Of a stretch of 64,000 bases of DNA, positions 6,866-15,855 are shown piece by piece. The DNA lies in NCBI GenBank assembly GCA_019671135.1, contig JAHRHY010000026.1, forward strand, positions 62,001-126,000. The letters run 5' to 3'. This stretch comes from Linnemannia hyalina (Eukaryota; Mortierellomycota; Mortierellomycetes; Mortierellales; Mortierellaceae). The position numbers and the translations under genes were made by a program. The stretch's first letter is position 1, and each line of letters opens with the position of its first letter. A model generated the notes under the pieces. The model worked only from the letters and a program-made list of their open reading frames with translations. It searched no databases and was not told the origin of the DNA.

Positions 6866-9112
6866 CTACCAAAACTTTACATCTGGAGAGTACAATTTAG
6901 GCAATTCCTCGATCGTGAACCCCATGGCAATTAACTTCTGCTTTTGTTTGTTGTTGGTAAATTTGTCTCGACTATAGTTACTGTCACCGTTTGCAGGTAT
7001 CTTATACAGCAGTCCAACAATAATGTCCTCTTCGTACCTCTTGAGCAGATGACATCCGTCGAAAAGGTAGTTGGTTGCATATTCATGCTTCTTGTCAAAC
7101 GAACATGTTGTCCATTTAATTTCGTCTTTATCTATGACGATTATACCCGAGGAGCTTTTATCTTTAGGGTACCTTTTCCACATAACATCCTCAGCATCTT
7201 TATCATCCTCAGCATCTTTATCATCTTCAGCATCGTTATCACCCTCAGCATCTTTGTCATCCTCAGCATCGTTATCACCCTCAGCATCTTTGTCATCTTC
7301 AGCATCTTTATCACCCACCGCATCTTTGTCATCCTCAGCATCTTTATCGCCCTCAGCATCTTTATCATCCTCACATGTGCTCTCATCTTTCTGTGGCAAG
7401 CTTTGCTTATGCTCATGCGGTTTAAATCCCATAGCAAACAACTTCTCTTTTTCCTTCTGGCTAAGAGAATGACACTCTACATTCTCTGCAGCAATATGGT
7501 CATCAGTCATCAAGCCGATTACAGTGTCTTTTTTGCGCATCTTGAGAATGTGCATTCCATTTACAAGTACATTCTCGGAATATTCCAAGTACTTGTTAAG
7601 TTTTTTCCATATCACCTTGGATTTATCTGTTGGTCCTTCTACTGGTACTTCTTCTTCTACTTCGATCTCCTCGTTGAAAAGCGTCTTTCTCTCTTCATCA
7701 GACAATGGTTGAAGTTTCATCTTGCTAAGCATGGAGCGTTCCAAGATATCCAACTCTGGAACATCACCGACACCGCGCAGAGCATCAAGCGTAAACAGGC
7801 CAACGTATGTATTCTTTCCAGATAGCCTGACAATGTACTTGCCATTCATCGTAAACTTAGTTGCATACTCAAGCATGTCGTTATTAGGATGAATCATCCA
7901 TCCTCTGTCCTTCGCACGTGCTATGTCTTTCTCTGATCTAATGTTATGCACCGTTGTGGCCAGTGCAAATGTATGTTCATCTTTTCCATCCTTAGAAACG
8001 TCTACATTAGAAGATGGCTCTGCATTTTTGGGCATCTCTGAATGCCTTTTCTTTCGAGAAGTCTTCTTCTCATCATCCTTAGATGACTTTTTATGAGATA
8101 GTTTTTCATCAGGGTTATCCTTAGAGGTATCATCTCCAGATTCTACATCAGGTCTGTTATTGGACTTGCCATCATCAGAGTCTTTATCATCAGGGGAATC
8201 ATCGTCAGAGCCAGCATCATCAGACGTATCACCATCATCTGTATCATCGTCAGAATTCTCATCAGCAGAAGACTCTTCTATTTTTTCTACATCAGCAGGA
8301 GTTGCCTCTTGGAGTCCCATCTTTTGTAATATACGTACCTCTTTGTCAGATAATTTCGGTACAGGAAGATTTTTCCCCATGAGCTCAGGTGGACACAATA
8401 CAATGTAGAGGTCCTTTTCCTTCAGCTTAATAATGTACTTGCCATTTACAGTATAGTTTTTTGCATACAGGAAAGCTGGATTAGTTGCATAACGCATCCA
8501 TATGCCTGTATTAGCGAGTGGTACATTTTTCTTGGACGTTATGTCAACTACCTTTGGACTCAACGGAAAGGAGACGGCAATTATATCTTCTTCATCATCA
8601 TCGGACGGCTCCTCATCCGATGACTCCTGCTTGTTTCTCTTTCGCTTCTTTGGTTCTTCATCCTCGGAAGTCATATCATCATCTGAAGGGACAAACTCAG
8701 GAGTATGTGTCTTCTTGGTTATCTTGGAAGACTTGGTACGCTTGTTGGCAGGTGCCTTATTGTTACTGCTTTTCATATGACCTTTATGCTGCTCTCGATG
8801 ACGTCCACAGTATGTTTCACCAAGTTTGGCTACACTACCACAATTAGCGCCCTTAATGGTTGTGCCTTGACACTTGCGCGCAGGATCGTGGACATAACAA
8901 TGCATGCCTTCATCATCAACTTCCTTCATGCATTTGCGCTTGGACTTGGTGCACTTTGCACCACAAAAGTAGTATCTCTCTACTCCCTCATCCTCATCAA
9001 GCGCCTTAAAGATCTTATTTGCATCTTTCTTGGTAAACTCCACTCCCTTCTTAGAAGAAAATGTCTCGAAGGCCTTGGTGATGAGCTCGATTGTAAGCTG
9101 AACGTACTGCAT
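6866..9112 (-). CDS. 748-aa acidic modular protein with zinc-binding N-terminus
   Basis: Intronless. Residues about 48-106 are Cys/His-rich: a CGAKC-n-C-n-CYVH cluster, then CQGTTIKGANC-n-YCGRH. The second pattern is a small zinc-binding motif common in giant-virus and phage proteins. A basic and acidic linker follows. Four copies of a module of about 65 residues come next (about 205-270, 405-475, 505-575 and 665-740). Its pattern is YAxN-n-GxYIxKL-n-KDxxVGL, then LSxKE-n-LxxMG. Asp/Glu/Ser-rich linkers separate the modules, and the last linker repeats (D/G)DKDAE about ten times. I know no protein with this layout. TTTTTAAAA lies about 27 bp past the stop. It shares a composite element with the transposase, so it may be cargo. 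Opposite-strand ORFs are shadows of its Asp/Ser repeats. Confidence 0.75.
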   Translation of the reverse strand: MQYVQLTIELITKAFETFSSKKGVEFTKKDANKIFKALDEDEGVERYYFCGAKCTKSKRKCMKEVDDEGMHCYVHDPARKCQGTTIKGANCGSVAKLGETYCGRHREQHKGHMKSSNNKAPANKRTKSSKITKKTHTPEFVPSDDDMTSEDEEPKKRKRNKQESSDEEPSDDDEEDIIAVSFPLSPKVVDITSKKNVPLANTGIWMRYATNPAFLYAKNYTVNGKYIIKLKEKDLYIVLCPPELMGKNLPVPKLSDKEVRILQKMGLQEATPADVEKIEESSADENSDDDTDDGDTSDDAGSDDDSPDDKDSDDGKSNNRPDVESGDDTSKDNPDEKLSHKKSSKDDEKKTSRKKRHSEMPKNAEPSSNVDVSKDGKDEHTFALATTVHNIRSEKDIARAKDRGWMIHPNNDMLEYATKFTMNGKYIVRLSGKNTYVGLFTLDALRGVGDVPELDILERSMLSKMKLQPLSDEERKTLFNEEIEVEEEVPVEGPTDKSKVIWKKLNKYLEYSENVLVNGMHILKMRKKDTVIGLMTDDHIAAENVECHSLSQKEKEKLFAMGFKPHEHKQSLPQKDESTCEDDKDAEGDKDAEDDKDAVGDKDAEDDKDAEGDNDAEDDKDAEGDNDAEDDKDAEDDKDAEDVMWKRYPKDKSSSGIIVIDKDEIKWTTCSFDKKHEYATNYLFDGCHLLKRYEEDIIVGLLYKIPANGDSNYSRDKFTNNKQKQKLIAMGFTIEELPKLYSPDVKFW
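7185..7375. repeat. 18-bp coding minisatellite
   Basis: Repeats of an 18-bp unit (TCATCCTCAGCATCTTTA type) encode the (D/G)DKDAE hexapeptide run in the 748-aa protein. Units differ by one or two bases, and the reading frame is kept because the unit is a multiple of three. Confidence 0.85.
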
Positions 9113-9832
9113 GTTTTTGGATATGAACGATATAGATTGTACTTGTGATATGGTGGGTGTGAATGACTTTTCAGTTTATGTGTGGTAGATTGCAGCTGCT
9201 TAGTACACTGATATAAAGAATTGCAATAAAAGATGGTTGTATAGGTATGGATGGTTGTATAGATATGGATAATGGTTGGTTGGTTACTAGATAAGATAAA
9301 GATTAAGCAAGAGGGAAGTGGAGTCCTTTATTTATACTAATTCATGGGACACTGCCACACTGGATATTAATAGCGCTTGCTTATTAACACTGCTTGGCGC
9401 TTAGTAACAAAAGAGTTTTAAAAAGGCATCTAAGTGGTTAATAACGTAGTGTTCCTCGTATGACGTAGATCTTGCTTATTAAGACTGCTTGGCGTTAAAG
9501 ACGGGGTTTAAAAATGGTTAAGAATGTAGCATTCTTTTATGACGTAGGTTTGTACATGTGTTTATGTATTCTTTTATGACGTAGGTTTGTACATGTGTTT
9601 ATCCTCTTTGTTAAATAAAAAGGAATGTTGTAGAATAGCATAGAATAGCATCCGATCTACTACAATAATACCATGACTTTTAATAATAGATACCGGTGCA
9701 TATTAGCGTCTAGGCAGTTAATACCGTATCTCAACGCTGACTAAATAGGCTATGTATGTCTATTCTTTTAAAAACCTGCAATAAGTCTACAAATTACCAT
9801 TAACATCCATTTGTCGCTTCGTACTACGTACC
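9113..9832. promoter_or_regulatory. Leader and intergenic region between the 748-aa gene and the transposase
   Basis: No supported ORF. It holds two copies of a CTTGCTTATTAAxACTGCTTGGCG block (about 9377-9412 and 9472-9495). A 35-bp direct repeat (9531-9565 and 9568-9602) has a 2-bp spacer. TGACGTA, a CREB/ATF-type core, occurs three times (near 9460, 9540 and 9577). TTTTAAAA motifs lie near 9411 and 9766. Promoter elements for the 748-aa gene (minus strand, starts 9112) are likely here, but no binding protein is shown. Confidence 0.4.
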
Positions 9833-11089
9833 TCAAAGCGCAATGGAAAGGCCGGGTTGCAGTATTACTGGTGGATCCATTGGTGTGTCCTCATCAGAGT
9901 ACTGGTCCTCATCAACATCACCATGAAGATTAATACCAAGAAATTTGTTCTGGAGTTGTGCCATTGTATTTCCATCCTCCACTAGCGCACCAACATCAAC
10001 ATATCCCATTGGTTGCTCAACGTCGTTCTCTGTTGTCGGATACTCGAATCCTTCGCGAAGCCAAGCTGTATGAATTGGTTCTGCAGAAATCTTCAACAAA
10101 GCAACCATCTTTTTCATGTTTAAGAGTAACAAAGATAACTTCAACTGCAAATTATATGTTTGTTTCTTATCCACCAACACAGGAGTACGGTTGTTGTGTT
10201 TCTCAAATGTGGAACCAAGGTCTGCAAACAGAGATTCCATCTGCGAGCGGAAACTACCAAAGGTGGTATTGTATAACGCTTCTTCCTGTGTAAGTTCCTT
10301 GTTCTTCTGTTTACGGTATGGATGAGCGAAATTTTGGACTTTAAGAGTATCAGACTCATCTATAAGCCTCCTTAAGAACTGTGGATACCCTCCATCGAGA
10401 GCAATGCAATCCATCTCATGCACTCTCTTGTCCAACTTCATCGTTAGCAGCATTGTTCCATCAGCATTGTTCTTGCAAGATGCAGATTTGGAGACAAATA
10501 AAGCCATGCCATTACAATCCATTGCTACCTGTGTGCGTAATCCTGACTTTTTCAGCTTGTAAGAGTACATATCAGCACTACTCTCACCTTTGTATGTTGC
10601 TCTTGTATCATGACCATCAAGATACAATGTAACATGCTTAAATAATGGAGGATTCTTTTCCTTTGCAGACAAAAGGCGTATTTTAATTGTGGAGAACATT
10701 GTTGCAATACAGTTGGTGATGTACTTGTTGTGCAAAGTATATTCTTTCTTATAAAACACAGAGTGCATTGCATGAAAACTACTTTTTGGCATGTGTGGTT
10801 CCATTGCTTCCATAGACAGTCCTTTGACAAGATGATAGAGCATTAAAAGACCTTTCTCCACTTCTTTGTATGGACCAGGATACTTAACCTTTGGCCAGAT
10901 GTCAACAAGAAAGAAGTACACTGGAATAGGACCAAGGCGTCGATTTAGGGTTTCTTTTATTTCTGGCATATACCCAATTTCCTTGCTTACAGTACGATGA
11001 TTATTACGTGGTGTAATTGTTGGCCATCCAGCGTTGAGGAAAGTCCAATGGTCATCAAGCAGTTGTTGGAAGTGTTTTGTTAGATCCAT
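9833..11089 (-). CDS. DDE transposase (Harbinger/DDE_4-like)
   Basis: 418 aa from the ATG at 11089 (MDLTKHF). An upstream ATG at 11179 would add 30 residues that look non-coding, and a TTTTTAAAA-like motif lies between. The expected DDE order is visible: first Asp in LYLDGHD, second in ALDGGYPQF, and a candidate Glu in FRSQMESLF. The block YSYKLKKSGLRTQ and a Cys/Lys stretch sit between the Asps. The tail is acidic. No intron. Length suits an IS5/Harbinger-type enzyme. Two partial relatives occur at 2581 and 17431. It could mobilise the 495-bp element, whose 3-bp T/A-rich target duplications fit this class, but matching ends of its own were not found. Confidence 0.75.
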   Translation of the reverse strand: MDLTKHFQQLLDDHWTFLNAGWPTITPRNNHRTVSKEIGYMPEIKETLNRRLGPIPVYFFLVDIWPKVKYPGPYKEVEKGLLMLYHLVKGLSMEAMEPHMPKSSFHAMHSVFYKKEYTLHNKYITNCIATMFSTIKIRLLSAKEKNPPLFKHVTLYLDGHDTRATYKGESSADMYSYKLKKSGLRTQVAMDCNGMALFVSKSASCKNNADGTMLLTMKLDKRVHEMDCIALDGGYPQFLRRLIDESDTLKVQNFAHPYRKQKNKELTQEEALYNTTFGSFRSQMESLFADLGSTFEKHNNRTPVLVDKKQTYNLQLKLSLLLLNMKKMVALLKISAEPIHTAWLREGFEYPTTENDVEQPMGYVDVGALVEDGNTMAQLQNKFLGINLHGDVDEDQYSDEDTPMDPPVILQPGLSIAL

Positions 11090-11250
11090 AATAATATTTA
11101 TGTATTGGATTGTCATGACGTTAACCAACAATAACAATTTTTTAAAAAGGCTTATACTTAACTGTATACACAACAGCATGTAGGATGGTATCTATCATAC
11201 AGCAAGCACATAGTTGAGAATACAAATATATTTTTATATTTTATTCGGTA

Positions 11251-11745
11251 GCGGCCCCTTCATGTGCAGAGGATATAAAAAGGCATATAAAAAATATCCA
11301 AAGTCCAAGGAACGGAGTGTTGACTTCCATAACTGGCATATCTCTTCATAGTGGGCAACAGAACACAGAATAAAATAGCAATAGACAGCACAAGAATTTT
11401 TAAAATGTAATCTCTCCCCTGTATTTCACGACAAAGATACAGTTGGGAATACAAGTGCTTTAGATGATCACATACAAGAACTACTCTGTCGAATCTTGCA
11501 GTGAGGGTTACAGGTTAATAGTAGATGGACATATTCAAGAGTTTGGTGTGCGAAAAATAAGAAGACTTTGTTGTTTGGAGAATAGGTTGGTGTTTAGTAG
11601 GATAGTTAAACAAAAAATGTTACAATGGTTGTCTTATATGCTTGGTATCATATATACATTCTCCTCTAATGGACGCGGTGGATATCGTCAAGATCTGCAG
11701 AGATGTAACAAACACCATATGATAATTTGGACTTGAAAGGCCTCC
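11251..11745 (+). mobile_element. 495-bp TIR element, copy 2
   Basis: Same orientation as copy 1 and, as far as I can compare, the same sequence, including the 90-codon ORF (11464-11736). The right flank is TTAGAAGAAACTG, the normal upstream sequence of the Rep-like gene. The left flank (ATTCGGTA) belongs to the transposase segment. It is the right border of the 5.5-kb composite element. Confidence 0.8.
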
Positions 11746-11805
11746 TTAGAAGAAACTGACATCCTAAATCTTACACTTTTTAAAACCTTAAGTATAACTT
11801 TTACA

Positions 11806-11907
11806 ATGTCTCCAACCAAAGAATCTATTGTAAGTACAGCTTTCAACGAAGTTTCCCACTTGCTGTCAAATGTGGGTAGCCTAAAGTCTGCTCCACCTGG
11901 AAGTATA
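11806..11907 (+). pseudogene. N-terminal fragment of the Rep-like protein, copy 2
   Basis: About 34 residues (MSPTKES to SAPPGSI) match copy A at 4664 with seven or so changes. TTTTTAAAA sits 20 bp before the ATG, as in copy A. The gene is cut by copy 3 of the 495-bp element, inserted in reverse. The rest of this gene does not follow; a Helitron remnant lies beyond. Confidence 0.65.
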
Positions 11908-12402
11908 GGAGGCCTTTCAAGTCCAAATTATCATATGGTGTTTGTTACATCTCTGCAGATCTTGACGATATCCACCGCGTCCATTAGAGGAGAGTGTATG
12001 TATGATATCAACCATTTAAAACAACCACTGTAACATTCCTTGCGCGATTATCCTACTAAACACAACTACATTCTCCAAACGACAAAGTCTTCTTATTTTT
12101 CGCTCACCAATATCTTGAATGTGTTCATCTACTATTAAACTGTAACCCTCACTGCAAGATTCGACAGAGTAGTTCTTGTATGTGATCATCTAAAGCACTT
12201 GTATTCTCAACTGTATCTTTGTCGTGAAATACAGGGGAGAGATTACATTTTAAAAATTCTTGTGCTGTCTATTGCTATTTTATTCTGTGTTCTGTTGCCC
12301 ACTATGAAGAGATATGCCAGTTATGGAAGTCAACACTCCGTTCCTTGGACTTTGGATATTTTTTATATGCCTTTTTATATCCTCTGCACATGAAGGGGCC
12401 GC
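11908..12402 (-). mobile_element. 495-bp TIR element, copy 3, inverted and most diverged
   Basis: Reads GGAGGCC at the left and GGCCGC at the right, so it is opposite to copies 1 and 2. The middle (about 11995-12060) differs most, and the 90-codon ORF is broken here. TA flanks both ends if one extra C is counted at the right. It joins the Rep-like fragment to the Helitron remnant. Confidence 0.8.
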
Positions 12403-13680
12403 CTAGGACATCGGCGATGGGTTCGTCCGAGCGGAAGGCGTGCATGAACTGGCCGGGAAGATGCAAATGCAACCTGGTGACGGATGGATAGGCACTGTGT
12501 AGGCGGAAACCGAATATGCGCCAAGAAGACTCGGAGGCAGAGACATAGCGACCGTCGATGAAATCAATGATCTCGTTGACTTCTGGCACAGGTAGATCTC
12601 CGGCTCCGGCTTGAGCTCCGTCTTGTGCCGGCTGTTGAACCACAACAGTGGCTCGATCATGACCCTTGTAGACGTACTTGTAAAGATACTTGACCGCAGT
12701 GGAAGAGGTGCAGCTCTCGACATTGATATGGGCACCATACTTTGCAGCCAGATAAGGGTTGTGCGGAACGACCCAACGGTTGTCAATCTCGAAATCTCCC
12801 CGGCCATCGATCCTGACTGTCCTTCCATCCATGCGGCGCCGGTACTGCGGATATCCATTTGGTCCGTTTGTGGTGGTTGCGAGGAAGGGCTTGGGATAGC
12901 CTTTGGTACACACGCCGTTCTCCATGCATGGAGAGTTCCTGTTTGCCGGTCCACATGGGCCATGGATCATGGATTTCACAACAGTCTCATAGGCGGCCGG
13001 ATGAGTTGCAGGGTCAGGAATCTCGGCAGAAATGTATTTGTCGTAGTCCTCAGGCAATCCAGGCTTGTGCTCGGGGCTCATGATGAGCAGAATGTGTGCA
13101 TGGGGGAGTCCACGCTTCTGGAACTCAATGACATGAATCATGCCGACGACCTTTCCGAGGACATGGTTTTTCAACAGATCATGCAGGAGTTCCTTCAGCT
13201 TGATGTGAAAGACGCGGGTCGTGCAGCGAGGATACTCTCGTCCGAAACGGTGTCAAAGATGGTTTCGAGGTAGTCGCAGTTGTTGGAGTGACGCTTCTGG
13301 GAATGGCTGATCCTTGCACTTGTCGTTTGCTTCCCTTTAAAGTATGGGCAGCGACGACTTGTTGACCTTTGGTGATCGTTTCCACGGCACCTGCTACACC
13401 TGCTAATAGGGGAAGAGGAGGAGGAAGAAGAAGCGATTGCATTGGGTGTGGTGATAGTGCTATTGATGGGAAGCGAGGAAGGAGAGGAGGGAGTGGTAAC
13501 AGTAGATTTAGTGGCAGCCGTACGCCTGGTGGTGGTAAGGGAAGAGAACCTGACGGACTTGGTGGGCTGCGACCTTGTTGAGTTCGTCGCTCTAACCCGC
13601 TTGTATCCTGTAAAGGCTGTAGTTGAAGAGGTATCGATACTGGAGGTGGAGGTAAGAGGAGCACGGCGAGTGGAAGGCAT
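12403..13680 (-). pseudogene. Helitron RepHel remnant (zinc finger and Rep part only)
   Basis: The start MPSTRRAPL (13680) leads into a Ser/Thr-rich segment and a Cys finger (CSRCRGNDH-n-CPYF) of the kind that opens fungal Helitron proteins. Near 13.2 kb the frame shifts and Helitron_like_N sequence follows: VFHIKLKELL, the HUH motif in RGLPHAHILL, CTKGYPKPF, and KYLYKYVYKGHD. The coding sequence ends at DVLG, where copy 3 of the 495-bp element adds about 33 foreign codons and a stop. The helicase domain and the segment between finger and Rep are missing, so it is inactive. It is GC-rich like host DNA, unlike its surroundings. Confidence 0.8.
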
Positions 13681-14124
13681 GTTGAATGGTGACAGATGTG
13701 ATGAAAATGAAATTTGGAGTTGTGGCTGATGAAAGACTGTAGTGTGAGGAATAAAGGAGCAAAAAAAAAAAAAAAAAAAGCACAAAAGCGAGGAAAAGAG
13801 TAGCAGCAAGCAAGTTATTAGAGAAGAAAAGGTTGTTGCTGGAGGATTCTAGAGGTTCTAGAGGACTCCCACTTTGCTTATTTAGCATTTCTTGGTCAGC
13901 AGATCCTCCTAGGGGTCACGCACTTCGCTTTCTGTGGGATACGCATACGCACTTTTGCTTAGTCAACATCAATCAACAACAATGGGAGGTGGAAATTTAG
14001 TGGCGTTCGTCAGGCACACACACAGCACACACGATAGACATAATACAATCATGTGATTTAGGAACGATTGATTGATTGTGACTGCGAACTATATCAGGTG
14101 ATCACTACAGTCGCTTTGTATTAT
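13681..14124. other. Helitron 5' flank, no gene
   Basis: Contains a run of 19 A (about 13761-13779) and little else. No Helitron end (TC start or hairpin plus CTRR) could be fixed. Copy 4 of the 495-bp element follows. Confidence 0.4.
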
Positions 14125-14619
14125 GCGGCCCCTTCATGTGCAGAGGATATAAAAAGGCATATAAAAAATATCCAAAGCCCAAGGAACGGAGTGTTTACTT
14201 CCATAACTGACATATCTCTTCATAGTGGGCAACAGAACACAGAATAAAATAGCAATAGACAGCACATGTTTTTTTAAAATGTAATCTCTCCCCTGTATTT
14301 CGCCCCAAAGATACAGTTGAGAGTACAAGTGCTTTAGATGATGACATACAAGAACTACTCTGGCGAATCTTGCAGTGAGGGTTACAGGTTAATAGTAGAT
14401 GGACATATTCAAGAGTGTGGTGTGCGAAAAATAAGAAGACTTTGTTGTTTGGAGAATAGGTTGGTGTTTAGTAGGATAGTTGAACAAAAAATGTTACAAT
14501 GGTTGTCTTATATGCTTGGTATCATATATACATTCTCATCCCATAGTCGCTATGGATATTGTCGAGATCTACAGAGATGTAACAAACACCATATGATAAC
14601 TTGGACCTGAAAGGCCTCC
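14125..14619 (+). mobile_element. 495-bp TIR element, copy 4
   Basis: Full length, flanked by TAT on both sides (14122-14124 and 14620-14622), a clean 3-bp duplication. It shares diagnostic changes with copy 5 (Gly for Ser and Cys for Phe in the 90-codon ORF), so the copies form two subfamilies: 1/2 and 4/5. Confidence 0.8.
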
Positions 14620-14950
14620 TATTAGATACTAGAAAGGTTGCCCGTGGGCGATGCCACGGGTGCCGGAAGTTGCTGTAAGGGGGTCTGGGGTGAGGGGTGT
14701 GGGTCTTGGAAGGGTCTTTGAAGGGTGTTTGAAGGGTCTTTGAAGAAGACTCGTTTAAAGATAAGGGTGCCACTTGCCTATTACCTTTTACCTTTTTCAA
14801 GTGTAGTGTGACTGTAAATTTTTCACAACTACCTGTGGCCAATGGCATGCTTGGGGAATGTAGAGCTCATACCTGTCGAGTTTCCTGTTGTGCCATAAAG
14901 AATAATATCCCTGGTCCCAGCTGGGCCCAGCTGACCTCCCTTATTAGATA
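14620..14950. repeat. Insert flanked by 9-bp direct repeats
   Basis: TATTAGATA occurs at 14620-14628 and 14942-14950. Between them lie about 313 bp that start with a short palindromic GCCCGTGGGC/GCCACGGG segment and a run of GAAGGGTCTTT repeats. Nine-base duplications suit Mutator-like elements, but I see no terminal inverted repeat. Confidence 0.4.
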
Positions 14951-15119
14951 GTCATCTTAGTAGCTGAGGAGCCATCCCCCTGGCCTTGTTAGTATTCATT
15001 ATTCTCTCGGGTCACCCTCACTCGCAGTATATTCAAGATATCCTTGACTGCCCTTTGCTCTACATCACGCCAGAGGATTTCTTGCTTTTTAGTAGGCTTG
15101 CGAAAAGGCTCGTTCACAG

Positions 15120-15820
15120 CATACTGGCGCTTTGCGCTAGATGGCCCAGACGGCCACGCTCCAGCGGTCGCTTCCTTTTGCCGCAGGCGGCAATAGGGAT
15201 CTGACAGCTACAGCTTTGCCCTTACGAAGTACTGGGGCTTTGCGCAAGAAAGTTTCTCTGGTTCGGGCTACGCCCTCATATCCTCTTGTCCCGTGCCCGT
15301 ACGCTCGCTGCGCTCACAGGATACTGGCGCGCTTTGCGCAAGATACTCTTAATAGCCTTGCCCGTGACCATCGCTCGCTTCGCTTACAAAGTACGGGTGC
15401 TTGGCGCAAAAAAGGTCCTCTGGTTCGGGCTACGCCCTCACATCATCTTCTCCCTTTCGTACCCGTGCGGTCACAACATACTGGCGCTTCGCGCAAGATA
15501 CTTTCGATTGTCTCGCCAGGGCGCGCGCCCGTGACCATTGCTCGCTGCGCTCACATCCTCTTCAAAGCCCCTTGATTCGGGCTACGCCCTCATATCCTCT
15601 TAGCCCGTGCCCGTACGCTCGCTGCGCTCACAGGACACTGGCGCGCTTCGCGCAAGATACTCTTGATGGCCTTGCCCGTGACCATCGCTCGCTTCGCTCA
15701 CAAAATACTGGCGCTTCGCGCAAGACACAGGCGCTTCGCGCTGGCGCTACGCGCAAGATACTGGTGAGGGCCACGGCCCTCACAACATTTTTAGTTCGGG
15801 CTCCGCCCTCACGTGATTTA
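15120..15820. repeat. Cluster of short GC palindromes
   Basis: Dozens of small hairpin-forming words recur with little else between them: GGGCTACGCCC (three times), GGGCTCCGCCC, GGCCACGGCC, GCGCTTCGCGC, GCGCTACGCGC, and CGCTCGCTGCGCTCAC or CGCTCGCTTCGCTCAC. They are joined by near-identical links such as CAAGATACTCTT and TTGCCCGTGACCATCG. The open frames here (15141-15575 and the N-terminus of the long frame into the Rep-like gene) are products of the repeat, not genes. Confidence 0.85.
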
Positions 15821-15855
15821 ACTAAAAAAATAGTTATTTTTTTAAAGAGAAGGAG

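Larger units (their letters stand above)
6248..11745. mobile_element. Composite element bounded by two identical 495-bp repeats
   Basis: Direct copies of the 495-bp element at 6248-6742 and 11251-11745 look identical over their length and enclose the 748-aa gene and the full DDE transposase. The outer flanks both carry TTA (6245-6247 and 11746-11748). The left flank is the end of the 90-aa gene and the right flank is the usual Rep-like upstream region, which are neighbours in cassette A. So the whole 5.5 kb sits in what was one insertion site. Two routes fit: transposition as a unit, or crossover of a circle carrying one repeat into a resident repeat. Confidence 0.65.

Noticed and set aside
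7071..8847. Long plus-strand ORFs rich in Ser, Ile and Phe opposite the 748-aa gene
   Set aside because: They mirror the Asp/Ser and KDAE repeats of the minus-strand gene and have no family-like features.
15141..15850. Reading the 664-codon frame from 15401 as one protein with the Rep-like domain
   Set aside because: The first ~150 codons translate the palindrome cluster; similarity to the other Rep-like copy starts only at about 15859.
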